Source: Methylohalomonas lacus (GTDB lineage: Bacteria; Pseudomonadota; Gammaproteobacteria; Methylohalomonadales; Methylohalomonadaceae). Taken from it: 64,000 nt of DNA. Below, in pieces: positions 29,591-39,958 of the stretch. A program made the position numbers and the translations under genes. The stretch is taken from positions 34,431-98,430 of the forward strand of contig NZ_JANUCT010000011.1 in assembly GCF_024808875.1 (NCBI RefSeq). The letters are read 5' to 3'. Under the pieces are notes generated by a model. That model saw only the letters and a program-made list of their open reading frames with translations. It did not search any database and was not told the DNA's origin. Within the stretch, counting starts at the first letter, position 1, and each line of letters opens with the position of its first letter.

Positions 29591-30288
29591 GTATGGATCG
29601 GGGACTCAAGGAACGACTGGTAGGCGCCGCGGTACTGGTGGCGTTGGCCGTGATTTTCATCCCCATGCTGCTGGACGATGCACCACCCGGGCCGGGGCCG
29701 ATCAGTGAAAGCAATATTCCGCCGCAGCCGGAAGAAACCGGTGAGCTGGAGTCGCGCATCAAGCCGCTCGAGTCTGAGGCGGTAACCGTCGAACCGCCGC
29801 CGCCGCAGGCCGAAGACATTGTCACCGAACCGGCCGGGCCGACCACGGATGCCGAGCCGGAACCGTCCGTCCCCTTGCCGGACGATGAATCCGACGCTGA
29901 AGCAGCGGCCGCTGAACCGGCAGACGAACCGGCCGGGGAAACGCCGGCCAGCGAACCTGAATCCGATTCCGGTGCCGATGCCGTGTCAGCCGAAGAATCT
30001 GCAGACAGCGACGGCCCGTCGCAATCGGCCGGGCAGGCGAGTGCCGACAGGCCGGAGGGCTGGGTGGTCCAGCTGGGCAGTTTCTCGCGCCAGAGCAACG
30101 CCGAGCAGCTGAACGAGAAGCTGAAAAAGGCCGGCTATGACGCGTTTGTTGAGCCGGTCCGACAGTCCGGCCAGCAGGTTTATCGCGTCCGTGTCGGCCC
30201 CGAGGTGCAGCGCAGCGAGGCGGAAAAAGTACGCGATGCAATCAGCGATGAATTCGATCTCAAGGGCATTGTTGTCAGTTACCCCTAA
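29587..30288 (+). CDS. dedD: DedD-like SPOR-domain cell division protein
   Basis: 233 residues from TTG at 29587 (overlapping the folC stop as TTGA, with GGAGG 7 nt upstream); an ATG at 29593 is the alternative. One N-terminal membrane helix (LVGAAVLVALAVIFIPMLL), a long Pro/Glu/Ala-rich periplasmic linker (30-153), and a SPOR domain (about 156-233, starting GWVVQLGSFS). SPOR domains bind denuded glycan strands at the division site. The position between folC and cvpA matches E. coli DedD. Confidence 0.9.
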   Translation: MSMDRGLKERLVGAAVLVALAVIFIPMLLDDAPPGPGPISESNIPPQPEETGELESRIKPLESEAVTVEPPPPQAEDIVTEPAGPTTDAEPEPSVPLPDDESDAEAAAAEPADEPAGETPASEPESDSGADAVSAEESADSDGPSQSAGQASADRPEGWVVQLGSFSRQSNAEQLNEKLKKAGYDAFVEPVRQSGQQVYRVRVGPEVQRSEAEKVRDAISDEFDLKGIVVSYP

Positions 30289-30316
30289 CCTGGCGCCGTT
30301 GGCGGGTTTGCGCTAG

Positions 30317-30850
30317 ATGGTGCCGCACTGGGCGGATATCGTCATCCTCGCCGTGATCGGCGTGTCGGCGCTGGTCAGCGTATTCCGCGGCTTCCTCCGC
30401 GAAGTGCTGTCGCTGCTGGCCTGGGTACTGGCATTCTGGATGGCGTTGACGTTTACGCCGCTGGTCGCGCCGTGGTTCGAGGGTCTGGTGGAGGTACCGT
30501 CGATCCGCTTTATTCTCGCTTTTGCCGCACTGTTCGTCATGACCCTGTTGGGCGTGTCACTGATCGGTTACTTAATTGTTAAACTCATGGGCAAGACCGG
30601 GTTGACCGGCACCGATCGCATGCTCGGCCTGCTGTTCGGTATTGCCCGTGGCGGGGTGATTGTCCTTCTGCTGGTTCTGCTGGCCGGCCTGACCCGGGTG
30701 CCGCAGGATCCCTGGTGGCAGCAGGCCCGCCTGCTGGCGCATTTCCAGCAGGCCGCGATCTGGACCCGGGGCCATTTACCGGCGTCGGTGGCCGAACATA
30801 TCAGTTATGATCGCCCTTCTGCGGATCAGACCGCTGCGGGCAAACTCTAA
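30317..30850 (+). CDS. cvpA: CvpA family membrane protein
   Basis: 177 residues with four hydrophobic segments; the N-terminal ADIVILAVIGVSALVSVFRG is typical of CvpA. In E. coli it is needed for colicin V production and for envelope homeostasis; its biochemical role is unknown. It is followed by purF with 12 bp between, the classical cvpA-purF pair. Confidence 0.92.
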   Translation: MVPHWADIVILAVIGVSALVSVFRGFLREVLSLLAWVLAFWMALTFTPLVAPWFEGLVEVPSIRFILAFAALFVMTLLGVSLIGYLIVKLMGKTGLTGTDRMLGLLFGIARGGVIVLLLVLLAGLTRVPQDPWWQQARLLAHFQQAAIWTRGHLPASVAEHISYDRPSADQTAAGKL

Positions 30851-30862
30851 AGGTATGACCTA

Positions 30863-32374
30863 ATGTGTGGAATCATCGGCATCGTGGGCAAGGGCCCGGT
30901 TAATCAGCTCATCTATGATGGCCTGACGATGCTGCAGCATCGCGGCCAGGATGCCGCCGGCATGGTGACCTGGGAGGATGGTCGCCTGCATCTGCGCAAG
31001 AATAACGGCATGGTGCGCGATGTCTTTCACACCCGGCACATGCTGCAGCTGCGCGGCAACGTCGGTATCGGTCACGTCCGCTATCCGACCGCGGGCTGCT
31101 CCTCGGCCGCCGAGGCGCAGCCGTTCTACGTCAATTCCCCCTACGGCATCTGCCTGGCGCACAATGGCAACCTCACCAACAGCGAGACCCTGAAGCGCGA
31201 TCTGTTTATCGAAGACTTGCGCCACCTGAATACCGAGTCGGATTCCGAAGTGTTGCTGAACGTGTTCGCGCACGAGCTGCAGCAGATGCGCAAGCTGCGA
31301 CTCGAGGTCGATGACATTTTCAATGCCGTCAGCGGTTTGCATCGGCGCTGCCGCGGCGGTTATGCCGCTATTGCCATAATCAATGGTTCCGGCATTCTCG
31401 CGTTCCGCGATCCGCATGGCATCCGCCCGGTAGTATTTGGTCAGCGCCAGACTGAGCAGGGTACCGAGTACATGATCGCCTCGGAAAGCGTGGCTCTGGA
31501 CGTGCTCGGTTTCCAGCTGATTCGCGATCTGGAACCCGGTGAAGCGGTGTTCATCAGCATGGACGGCGAACTGCATACCCGGCAGTGTGCCGACAACCCG
31601 CGTTACGCGCCGTGCATTTTTGAGCATGTCTACCTGGCGCGTCCGGATTCGATCATCGACGGCATTTCCGTTTACAAGGCGCGATTGCGCATGGGCGAGA
31701 AGCTTGCCCGCCGCATTCTGCGCGAACGGCCGAATCACGACATTGACGTCGTCATTCCGATACCCGATACCAGCCGTACTGCGGCGTTGCCGCTGGCCTA
31801 TGAGCTGGGTGTCAAGTATCGCGAGGGCTTCGTCAAGAATCGCTATATCCCGCGCACCTTCATCATGCCCGGCCAGGCGGTACGCAAGAAATCCGTACGC
31901 CAGAAACTCAATGCCATCGAGCTTGAGTTCAAGGACAAGAACGTATTGCTGGTAGATGATTCCATCGTGCGCGGTACTACCTCGCGGGAAATCGTGCAAA
32001 TGGCACGCGAGGCCGGGGCGAAGAACGTTTACGTTGCTTCGGCGGCGCCGCCGGTGCGTTACCCGAACGTCTACGGCATCGACATGCCGGCGGCGGATGA
32101 ATTCATCGCCCACGGCCGCAGCGTCGACGAGATCTGCAAGGAAATCGGTGCCGACTGGCTGGTTTACCAGGACATGGATGATCTGATCCAGGCGGCCAGC
32201 AAGGGCAACCCGATAATCGAGGCGTTTGATACGTCCTGTTTTACCGGCGAGTACGTCACCGGTGATGTCAGTCAGGATTATCTCGACCAGATATCCTGTG
32301 CCCGCAGCGATGATGCCAAAAACCAGCGCGAAGCTGGTGAGGATAACCTGCGCGATCTGACCAACAGCGCCTGA
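30863..32374 (+). CDS. purF: Amidophosphoribosyltransferase
   Basis: 503 residues. It makes phosphoribosylamine from PRPP and glutamine, the first step of purine synthesis. The sequence begins MCGIIGI, so Cys2 becomes the N-terminal nucleophile of the glutaminase domain without a propeptide. The PRPP-binding loop [17 protein letters not shown] lies in the C-terminal phosphoribosyltransferase domain. It ends the long plus-strand series that starts at leuB. Confidence 0.97.
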   Translation: MCGIIGIVGKGPVNQLIYDGLTMLQHRGQDAAGMVTWEDGRLHLRKNNGMVRDVFHTRHMLQLRGNVGIGHVRYPTAGCSSAAEAQPFYVNSPYGICLAHNGNLTNSETLKRDLFIEDLRHLNTESDSEVLLNVFAHELQQMRKLRLEVDDIFNAVSGLHRRCRGGYAAIAIINGSGILAFRDPHGIRPVVFGQRQTEQGTEYMIASESVALDVLGFQLIRDLEPGEAVFISMDGELHTRQCADNPRYAPCIFEHVYLARPDSIIDGISVYKARLRMGEKLARRILRERPNHDIDVVIPIPDTSRTAALPLAYELGVKYREGFVKNRYIPRTFIMPGQAVRKKSVRQKLNAIELEFKDKNVLLVDDSIVRGTTSREIVQMAREAGAKNVYVASAAPPVRYPNVYGIDMPAADEFIAHGRSVDEICKEIGADWLVYQDMDDLIQAASKGNPIIEAFDTSCFTGEYVTGDVSQDYLDQISCARSDDAKNQREAGEDNLRDLTNSA

Positions 32375-32420
32375 GAGTTATCAGGCAGGCTGTCTTGCTG
32401 GATTCGCTTGTCGGGATAGC

Positions 32421-33158
32421 TCAGCGCGCAAAGACCTTCTGTAACAGCTCGGTCGTGCGCTTGGCCGGATTGGCACGGATGGCAGCCTCTTCCACCGCCA
32501 GGTAGTCGAAGATGGCACCAATCGCGTGATCGACGACATGTTGTGACAGGTTTGCCTTGATGTCCGGCACGAACGGCAGCTGCTGATAGTCGTTCATGAC
32601 TTGATCGTAGGTCTGTATCGCACCGACTTCGGCCAGGCTGTTGTTGATCATCGGGGTAAACTCGCGCTCCAGGGGCGTCGACATTTGCTCCTGAAAATAG
32701 CGGGTAGCGGCGTCTTCCGGACCGTTGTAAATAGCACGGGCGTCGTCCAGCGTCATGTTCCGGATGGCGTCGACGAACATGGTCCGCGCCTTGGGCGCGG
32801 CCGCCTCGGCAGCGCGGTTCATGCGCAGTTCCAGATCATCGATCTGCTCGGCCAGGCCGACCCGCGCCAGTGCGTCGCGGACCTGTTTCAGGTTGTCAGG
32901 CAGCGGGATGTGCGCTTTCGGGTCTTCATAGTAGCCATTCGTCTGGCCCAGCTGACTGACGACATTGTCGCTGCCGACCCGCAGGGCTTCACGCAGGCCC
33001 GCGGCGATATCGGCATTGCTGAGTGCGCCGGTCGTGGCCGCGTCATCACTGCCGAAGCCCTCTAGCATTTGTTTGCCCTTGTCCCACCAGTTGCCATCGG
33101 CTTGTGCGATCATGGGGGTCAGCATGAACAGCAACAGCCACGTTAAGGTTCGGGTCAT
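32421..33158 (-). CDS. DUF4197 domain-containing secreted protein
   Basis: 245 residues with a signal peptide (TLTWLLLFMLTPMIAQA). The helical domain from about residue 45 has the DUF4197 hallmarks: AAGLREALRVG, HIPLPDNLKQV, MNRAAEAAAPKA and YFQEQMSTPLEREF. The function of the family is unknown. The gene is convergent with purF (46 bp between stops) and its product is expected in the periplasm. Confidence 0.85.
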   Translation of the reverse strand: MTRTLTWLLLFMLTPMIAQADGNWWDKGKQMLEGFGSDDAATTGALSNADIAAGLREALRVGSDNVVSQLGQTNGYYEDPKAHIPLPDNLKQVRDALARVGLAEQIDDLELRMNRAAEAAAPKARTMFVDAIRNMTLDDARAIYNGPEDAATRYFQEQMSTPLEREFTPMINNSLAEVGAIQTYDQVMNDYQQLPFVPDIKANLSQHVVDHAIGAIFDYLAVEEAAIRANPAKRTTELLQKVFAR

Positions 33159-33208
33159 GGTATGGCTCCAGCCAGGATTGGATACCCATACTAGCGGGCC
33201 AGGCGGCT

Positions 33209-33240
33209 AAAAAAAAACGGGGTATCCACTGGATACCCCG
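33209..33240 (-). terminator. Intrinsic terminator for the minus-strand gene at 33322
   Basis: A 10-bp stem (33218-33227 with 33231-33240) with an ACT loop. On the minus strand it is followed by nine T (33209-33217 read as A on plus). It lies 82 bp beyond the stop of the 98-residue gene. It also separates that gene from the DUF4197 gene. Confidence 0.88.
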
Positions 33241-33321
33241 TTCAGGCTTGCCCTCACTATGGCAGTCGAGGTGACCGCTGCTGCCATACCCCCTTTTCTT
33301 ATTATTGTTTGTGGCTGTAAT

Positions 33322-33618
33322 TCAGTTGACCAGCGCGTCTCCGACCGGTCGGGTGCGAGAACCACGAACCATGCTGAGCATGGAAATGGCCTCATGCAGG
33401 CTGCTTTCAAACAGCCGCACAGTCGCCGGATCGGCCTCGAGATCGCCCTGGAGTTGACGGCACAGGCAGGCGGGATCGAGTTCGCCGTAGTGTTCCTTGA
33501 ACGTGGCAACATACAGCGCCAGCAGACGCAGGCTGTCCGCCAGTGCTTCGCGATCGCTGCCATCCAGCAGTCGCTGTAACTGGCTTTCGGCGGTCTGGAT
33601 GTGCTTCAGTTCGGTCAT
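33322..33618 (-). CDS. Small soluble protein of unknown function
   Basis: 98 residues, all-helical by composition, no membrane segment or signal. Features are TELKHIQTAESQLQRLL at the N-terminus, one pair of cysteines in DPACLCRQL, and FESSLHEAISMLSM. The family is not recognised. The own terminator downstream suggests a monocistronic unit. Confidence 0.6.
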   Translation of the reverse strand: MTELKHIQTAESQLQRLLDGSDREALADSLRLLALYVATFKEHYGELDPACLCRQLQGDLEADPATVRLFESSLHEAISMLSMVRGSRTRPVGDALVN

Positions 33619-33795
33619 GCGTTATCTCTGTTGTGACGCCTGCAGGAATACAGAGCAAGGCTTATGCCACTATTTTTTTATTTTTAAAAACAGCGTGTTG
33701 GGATTTTTGCCGTGGTTCGGGCCGGGCGCGCGGTCGCCAGAATGTCGGCAAATGACGACAAAAACCGGCCGGCCGCCGCTGGCCGGAGTGGTGAG

Positions 33796-33824
33796 TTGAC
33801 TTGCGCGTGCGCTTTCACTAATCT
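33796..33824 (+). promoter_or_regulatory. Putative sigma-70 promoter of metZ
   Basis: TTGACT (33796-33801), a 17-bp spacer and TAATCT (33819-33824). The predicted start near 33831 lies about 11 bp before the SAM-II aptamer. The -35 is good and the -10 weak. In the rest of the 428-bp gap between 33618 and 34047, bases 33619-33795 and 33933-34046 hold nothing I can name. Confidence 0.5.
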
Positions 33825-33841
33825 GGCTGAACAATCAGAAC

Positions 33842-33897
33842 AAGCGCCGATTTGATAATCAGCTTGCGGGCGCTCAAAAAATACTGCTAAAGAGGTC
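33842..33897 (+). ncRNA. SAM-II riboswitch aptamer
   Basis: P1 is AGCGCC (33843-33848) paired with GGCGCT (33869-33874). Loop 1 has the conserved GATTTG, the segment GCTTGC precedes the 3' strand of P1, an A-rich linker follows, and then GCTAAAG (33886-33892). These elements, in this order and spacing, are the SAM-II (metA-type) consensus, which folds as an H-type pseudoknot around S-adenosylmethionine. The gene downstream is a methionine biosynthesis gene, as expected. The 3' end of the aptamer is complementary to the first strand of the terminator behind it. Confidence 0.9.
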
Positions 33898-33899
33898 GA

Positions 33900-33932
33900 C
33901 CTGCTTTAGCGATAGCTGACGCGGGTTTTTTT
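33900..33932 (+). terminator. Riboswitch-controlled intrinsic terminator before metZ
   Basis: Eleven opposed positions (33900-33910 with 33915-33925), ten of them pairable, with a GATA loop, then seven T (33926-33932). The left strand CCTGCTTTAGC can instead pair with GCTAAAGAGG of the aptamer. SAM binding would hold GCTAAA in the pseudoknot, free the left strand and allow termination, turning metZ off when SAM is high. Confidence 0.85.
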
Positions 33933-34046
33933 ATGCCCTCCTTTCGTCGCTGTAACCACGAATGGCGAAAACCGCTATCAGTTATCCGTATCAGGCGGCT
34001 CTGAAACGGCGCGAGCTGCAACCGATTACGTACAGGAAAGGCCGTT

Positions 34047-35231
34047 ATGTCAGATTTTGATGAGTTTTCTCCGACCACCCGGGCGGTACGCGCCGGGCAG
34101 ATACGCAGTCCTGAGGCGGAACACAGTGAATTGATCTACGCCACCTCGAGCTTTGTGTTCGACAGTGCCGCCGAGGCGGCGGCGCGTTTTGCCGGTGAAT
34201 CGCCCGGTAATATCTATTCGCGTTTCACCAACCCGACCGTACGCATGTTCGAACAGCGTCTCGCGGCAATGGAAGGCGGCGAGCGCTGTGTCGGCACTTC
34301 GTCTGGTATGAGCGCCATCCTGAGCACCTGCATGGGGCTGCTGGAGGCTGGCGATCATATTGTTTCCTCGCGCGCGATCTTCGGTACCACCGTTAACCTG
34401 TTCAACAAGATCCTGAGCAAGTTCGGTCTCGCGACCAGCTTCGTGCCGTTGACCGACTACGACGCCTGGGAGGCGGCCATCCGGCCCGAGACGAAAATGC
34501 TGTTCCTGGAAACGCCGTCGAATCCGCTGACCGAAATCGCCGATATCGAACGCCTGGCCGACATTGCCCATCGGCATGACTGTCTGCTCGTGGTCGACAA
34601 CTGTTTCTGTACGCCGATCCTGCAGCAACCATTCAAGTATGGTGCCGACATCGTGATCCATTCCGCGACCAAGTATCTCGACGGTCAGGGTCGTTGTGTC
34701 GGTGGTGCTGTCATCGGACCGCAGGAGATGATGGAAGAACACGTGTTCGGCTTTCTGCGCACGGCCGGGCCGACTATGAGTCCGTTCAACGCCTGGGTTT
34801 TTCTGAAAGGCCTGGAAACGCTGGGCGTACGCATGCGCGCGCATTCGGACAGCGCCAATCAACTGGCGCACTGGCTGGCCGAACAATCCGGCGTTGAAAA
34901 AGTGTATTACCCGGGGCTGAAATCCCACGCCCAGCATGATCTGGCCAGCCGCCAGCAGAGCGGTTTCGGTGGTATCGTCAGTTTCGAGGTCAGCGGCGGT
35001 CGCGAGCGGGCCTGGCAGCTGATCGACAGGCTGCGGTTGTTCTCGATCACCGCCAATCTCGGTGATACCAAGAGCACGGTGACGCACCCGGCCACGACCA
35101 CGCACTCCCGACTGAGCGACGCTGAACGCGCCGCGGCCGGTATCGGCGATGGCCTCGTGCGGCTGTCGGCGGGGCTTGAGGATGTCGGTGATCTGCAGGC
35201 GGATCTCGCCGCGGCACTGGCTGCGCGTTGA
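34047..35231 (+). CDS. metZ: O-succinylhomoserine sulfhydrylase
   Basis: 394 residues, Cys/Met-metabolism PLP family. The PLP lysine is Lys209 in HSATKYLDGQG. The N-terminal YATSSFVFDSAAEAAARFAG and the location after purF match Pseudomonas MetZ, which makes homocysteine directly from O-succinylhomoserine and sulfide. O-acetylhomoserine as substrate cannot be excluded. Expression is under a SAM-II riboswitch. Confidence 0.93.
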   Translation: MSDFDEFSPTTRAVRAGQIRSPEAEHSELIYATSSFVFDSAAEAAARFAGESPGNIYSRFTNPTVRMFEQRLAAMEGGERCVGTSSGMSAILSTCMGLLEAGDHIVSSRAIFGTTVNLFNKILSKFGLATSFVPLTDYDAWEAAIRPETKMLFLETPSNPLTEIADIERLADIAHRHDCLLVVDNCFCTPILQQPFKYGADIVIHSATKYLDGQGRCVGGAVIGPQEMMEEHVFGFLRTAGPTMSPFNAWVFLKGLETLGVRMRAHSDSANQLAHWLAEQSGVEKVYYPGLKSHAQHDLASRQQSGFGGIVSFEVSGGRERAWQLIDRLRLFSITANLGDTKSTVTHPATTTHSRLSDAERAAAGIGDGLVRLSAGLEDVGDLQADLAAALAAR

Positions 35232-35444
35232 TTTTGTGCACCTGCAGCAGTGCCCGGCTCAGGTTTTTCCATTTCCAAGGCTTGTGCTAGCATGACGCGT
35301 TCTCGCGCCGGGGACTAGGGATGCGGACGCCGGTATGGGTGCGGAAGAACGCAAGAACATCACTGAATTTTTATTTTTTTACCATTAAATCAATTAATTG
35401 GCCGATAGAGGCTGTAGACAATAAGGCAACGAAGGAGAGTCACG

Positions 35445-36626
35445 ATGCCCGGACGTAATTTCCTGTTCATCCCCGGTCCGTCCAATGTGCCGGAACGAAT
35501 CATGAACGCCATGCATGTTTCCCAGGAGGACATGCGTGCCACCGATTTCCCCGAATTCACCCTGCCACTGTTCGAGGACCTGAAAAAGGTCTTCAAGACC
35601 GAGACCGGTCGCGTGTTCGTGTTTCCGGCATCCGGTACCGGCGGCTGGGAAGCCGCGATCAGCAATACGCTGTCGCCCGGCGACAAGGTGCTGATGTCCG
35701 GTTTCGGCCACTTCAGCAACCTCTGGATCGACATGTGCCAGCGCCATGGTCTCGACGTGCAGGCGCTCGATGTCGAGTGGGGCAAGGGTGTGCCGGCAGA
35801 ACAGTATGCCGAGATCCTCAAGGCCGACAAGAATCATGAAATCAAGGGTGTGTTTGCCACCCAGAACGAAACCGCCACCGGCGTGGCCAGTGACATCAAG
35901 GCGGTGCGCAAGGCGCTGGACGACGCTAATCATCCGGCGCTGTTGTATGTCGACGGTGTCAGCTCGATCGCCAGCATGGATTTCCGCATGGACGAGTGGG
36001 GCGTCGACCTAGCCGTCAGCGGATCGCAGAAAGGCTTCATGCTGCCCACCGGGCTCGGCATCGTCGCCGCCAGCCAGAAGGCGCTGGACAAGATGTCGTC
36101 GGCCAAGCTGCCACGCACCTTCTTCTCGTTCGAGGACATGATGAAGGTCAACGACAACGGCTTCTTCCCGTACACGCCGCCGACCACGCTGCTGCGCGGT
36201 CTGCGCGAGTCGCTGAACATGCTGTTCGAGGAAGGTCTGGACAACGTCTTCGCGCGCCACAAGCGTATGGGTACTGCCGTGCGCAAGGCGGTAGAGGCCT
36301 GGGGCCTGCAGCTGGTGGCCCAGGGACCGGAGTGGTATTCCGACACGGTCACCGCAATTTACGTGCCGGAAGGCAATGACGGCAACGAAATGGCCCGTCA
36401 CGCCTATCGCCATTACAACCTGTCGCTCAGTGTGAGTGTCGGCAAGATCGCCGGTCAGGCCTTCCGTATTGGCCATTTGGGTGATATGAATGAACTCATG
36501 CTGCTGACGCCGATTACCGGCGCCGAGATGGCCATGAAGGATATGGGTTATGACATCGAACTGGGCAGTGGTGTCGCTGCCGCCCAGGAGTATCTGCGCA
36601 GTACCAAAAAGCAGATCAAGAACTAA
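35445..36626 (+). CDS. sgaA: Serine-glyoxylate aminotransferase
   Basis: 393 residues, class V PLP aminotransferase. The PLP lysine is Lys196 in SGSQKGFML; the N-terminus FLFIPGPSNVPERI and YVDGVSSIASMDFRMDEWGVD match serine-glyoxylate aminotransferases. It transfers the amino group of serine to glyoxylate, giving hydroxypyruvate and glycine, and opens the serine cycle. A strong AAGGAGAG precedes the ATG. Upstream, an AT-rich stretch (35376-35400) ends in the palindrome CAATTAATTG (35391-35400), a possible regulator site. It is the first gene of a six-gene plus-strand block. Confidence 0.93.
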   Translation: MPGRNFLFIPGPSNVPERIMNAMHVSQEDMRATDFPEFTLPLFEDLKKVFKTETGRVFVFPASGTGGWEAAISNTLSPGDKVLMSGFGHFSNLWIDMCQRHGLDVQALDVEWGKGVPAEQYAEILKADKNHEIKGVFATQNETATGVASDIKAVRKALDDANHPALLYVDGVSSIASMDFRMDEWGVDLAVSGSQKGFMLPTGLGIVAASQKALDKMSSAKLPRTFFSFEDMMKVNDNGFFPYTPPTTLLRGLRESLNMLFEEGLDNVFARHKRMGTAVRKAVEAWGLQLVAQGPEWYSDTVTAIYVPEGNDGNEMARHAYRHYNLSLSVSVGKIAGQAFRIGHLGDMNELMLLTPITGAEMAMKDMGYDIELGSGVAAAQEYLRSTKKQIKN

Positions 36627-36709
36627 GTCATGACCCCGAAAAATAACGATATCGTGGGCGCCGGTTTCGGTGCCCGCGCTTATGCCCGAACTTTGAAGAA
36701 GGAGGCTGC

Positions 36710-37654
36710 ATGAGCTTCACGCAATATGAGCCGGCAAGACAACGGCTGCAACGCAGTGAACTCGCCGTGCCTGGTACCAATACCGGTATGTTCGAGAAGG
36801 CCCTGAAGTGCGACGCTGACTATGTGTTCCTCGACTGTGAGGACGCGGTCGCGCCGGACGACAAGGCACAGGCGCGCAAGAACATTATCGAGGCCCTGAA
36901 CGACCTGGACTGGAAGGGCCACAACAAGACTGTATCGGTGCGTATCAATGGACTTGATACACATTACATGTACCGCGACGTCGTCGATATCTGCGAACAG
37001 GCCGGTAACAAGCTCGATACCATTATGATTCCGAAGGTGGGTACCGCGGCCGACGTCTATACCGTCGACTGCATGGTCACCCAGATCGAGCAAGCCAAGA
37101 AACTGGATCACAAAATTGGCCTGGAGGCCCTGATCGAGACCACGCTCGGTATGGCGAATGTCGAATCGATTGCTCAGTCGAGCAAGCGTTTCGAGGCGCT
37201 GCACTTCGGCGTGGCCGACTACGCCGCCAGCTGCCGCGCGCGCACTGTGGTGATCGGCGGTCTGAACCCGGATTACCCGGGCGATCAGTGGCATGCTGGA
37301 CTGCATCGCATGCTGGTTGCCTGCCGGGCATTCGGCCTGCGCGCCATTGACGGGCCGTTCGGCGACTTCAATGATCCGGATGGTTACAAGGACGCGGCGC
37401 GCCGCGCCGCGGCCATGGGCTATGAAGGCAAGTGGGCGATCCATCCGAGCCAGATCGAGCTGGCCAATGAGATCATGTCGCCACCGGACAAGGTGGTCGA
37501 GGATGCTCGCGCGACGCTGGAAGCGCTGGAAGAAGCTGCCAAGGCTGGCAAGGGGGCCGCGTCACTGAACGGTCGTCTGATCGATGCCGCTTCGGCGCGC
37601 ATGGCCGAGAACGTGGTCAAACAGGCCGACGCCATCGCTGCGAAAGGCCAATAA
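36710..37654 (+). CDS. mclA: L-malyl-CoA lyase
   Basis: 314 residues, CitE/HpcH TIM-barrel family. The N-terminal RSELAVPGTNTGMFEKAL, CDADYVFLDCEDAV, the metal ligand in ALIETTLGM and DGPFGDFND identify a malyl-CoA or beta-methylmalyl-CoA lyase. It cleaves malyl-CoA to acetyl-CoA and glyoxylate. A GGAGG lies before the ATG. Location directly before mtkAB supports the serine-cycle role over citrate lyase. Confidence 0.92.
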   Translation: MSFTQYEPARQRLQRSELAVPGTNTGMFEKALKCDADYVFLDCEDAVAPDDKAQARKNIIEALNDLDWKGHNKTVSVRINGLDTHYMYRDVVDICEQAGNKLDTIMIPKVGTAADVYTVDCMVTQIEQAKKLDHKIGLEALIETTLGMANVESIAQSSKRFEALHFGVADYAASCRARTVVIGGLNPDYPGDQWHAGLHRMLVACRAFGLRAIDGPFGDFNDPDGYKDAARRAAAMGYEGKWAIHPSQIELANEIMSPPDKVVEDARATLEALEEAAKAGKGAASLNGRLIDAASARMAENVVKQADAIAAKGQ

Positions 37655-37737
37655 AATACTAAAGCATATGCCCGGCTTGCTGTATGGCGGGTCCGGGCAT
37701 GCTGCATAAATAAAATTCCTGGTTGGAGGATACAGTC

Positions 37738-38913
<1,176 letters not shown>

Positions 38914-38931
38914 GATTAAGAGGATCAGATC

Positions 38932-39819
38932 ATGGCAATTCTTATCGACCAGAACACGAAAGTCATCGTGCAGGGATTTACCGGCCAGATCGGTACTTTC
39001 CATGCCGAGGACATGATGAAGTACGGCACCAATATTGTCGGTGGTGTCACCCCGGGCAAGGGCGGTACCACACATCTCGGCAAGCCGGTATTTAACACGG
39101 TGGAAGACGCTGTCGAGGCGACCGGCGCCGAGGCCAGCATCTGCTTTGTGCCGCCACCGTTTGCGGCCGACTCGCTGATGGAAGCCGCCGACGCCCGCCT
39201 GAAATATTGCGTGGCTATTCCCGATGGTATCCCGTCGCATGACATGATTCGCGTGAAGCGCTACATGAAGCGTTTCCGCAAGGAAGAAAAGATGATCCTG
39301 ACCGGCCCGAACTGTGCCGGCACGATCAGTCCCGGCAAGGCCATGCTTGGTATCATGCCCGGCCATATCTACAAGGAAGGCAACGTCGGTGTCGTCGGTC
39401 GTTCCGGTACGCTGGGTTACGAAGCCGCCGACCAGATGCGCGATCTTGGAATCGGCGTCTCCACCAGTGTCGGTATCGGTGGTGACCCCATCAACGGCAG
39501 TTCTTTCCGCGACATGTTCGAATTGTTCGAGCAGGACGACGAGACCGATGTTGTACTCATGATTGGTGAAATCGGCGGCCCCCAGGAAGCCGAGGCGGCC
39601 AAGTTTGCCAAGGAAAACATGAAAAAGCCGATCATCGGTTACATTGCCGGTCTGACCGCGCCCAAGGGCCGTCGCATGGGCCATGCCGGGGCCATCATTT
39701 CCGCCTTTGGCGAGAGCGCTGCCGAGAAGGTGGAGATCCTGGAAGAGTGCGGTGTCACGGTGTCACCCAGCCCGTCGGATATCGGCGATACGGTCGCCAA
39801 GGTGCTGGCCAAGCTGTAG
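38932..39819 (+). CDS. mtkB: Malate-CoA ligase (malate thiokinase) subunit alpha
   Basis: 295 residues. The phosphohistidine is His251 in GRRMGHAGAII, and the CoA-binding GFTGQIGTFHAEDM and GPNCAGTISPGKAMLGIMPG stretches are present. It lies 18 bp behind mtkA and its protein would form the hetero-oligomer with MtkA. The SucD alternative is less likely for the same reason of context. Confidence 0.88.
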   Translation: MAILIDQNTKVIVQGFTGQIGTFHAEDMMKYGTNIVGGVTPGKGGTTHLGKPVFNTVEDAVEATGAEASICFVPPPFAADSLMEAADARLKYCVAIPDGIPSHDMIRVKRYMKRFRKEEKMILTGPNCAGTISPGKAMLGIMPGHIYKEGNVGVVGRSGTLGYEAADQMRDLGIGVSTSVGIGGDPINGSSFRDMFELFEQDDETDVVLMIGEIGGPQEAEAAKFAKENMKKPIIGYIAGLTAPKGRRMGHAGAIISAFGESAAEKVEILEECGVTVSPSPSDIGDTVAKVLAKL

Positions 39820-39958
39820 GCCGAACACACGGCAGTGGATGAGTGTCGATCACTCGCCCTGAACGGGGCGGGTTGATCGGGCAAACTTCATGTTCCACCA
39901 ACGGCCGTACGCGTGACGGCTGCGTGGTTTTGTACAGTCAATATTAGGAAAGATCCCT

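Noticed and set aside
35391..35400. LysR-type operator before sgaA
   Set aside because: The palindrome CAATTAATTG is short and the extended arms match at only 7 of 10 positions. It is kept only as a note in the sgaA entry.
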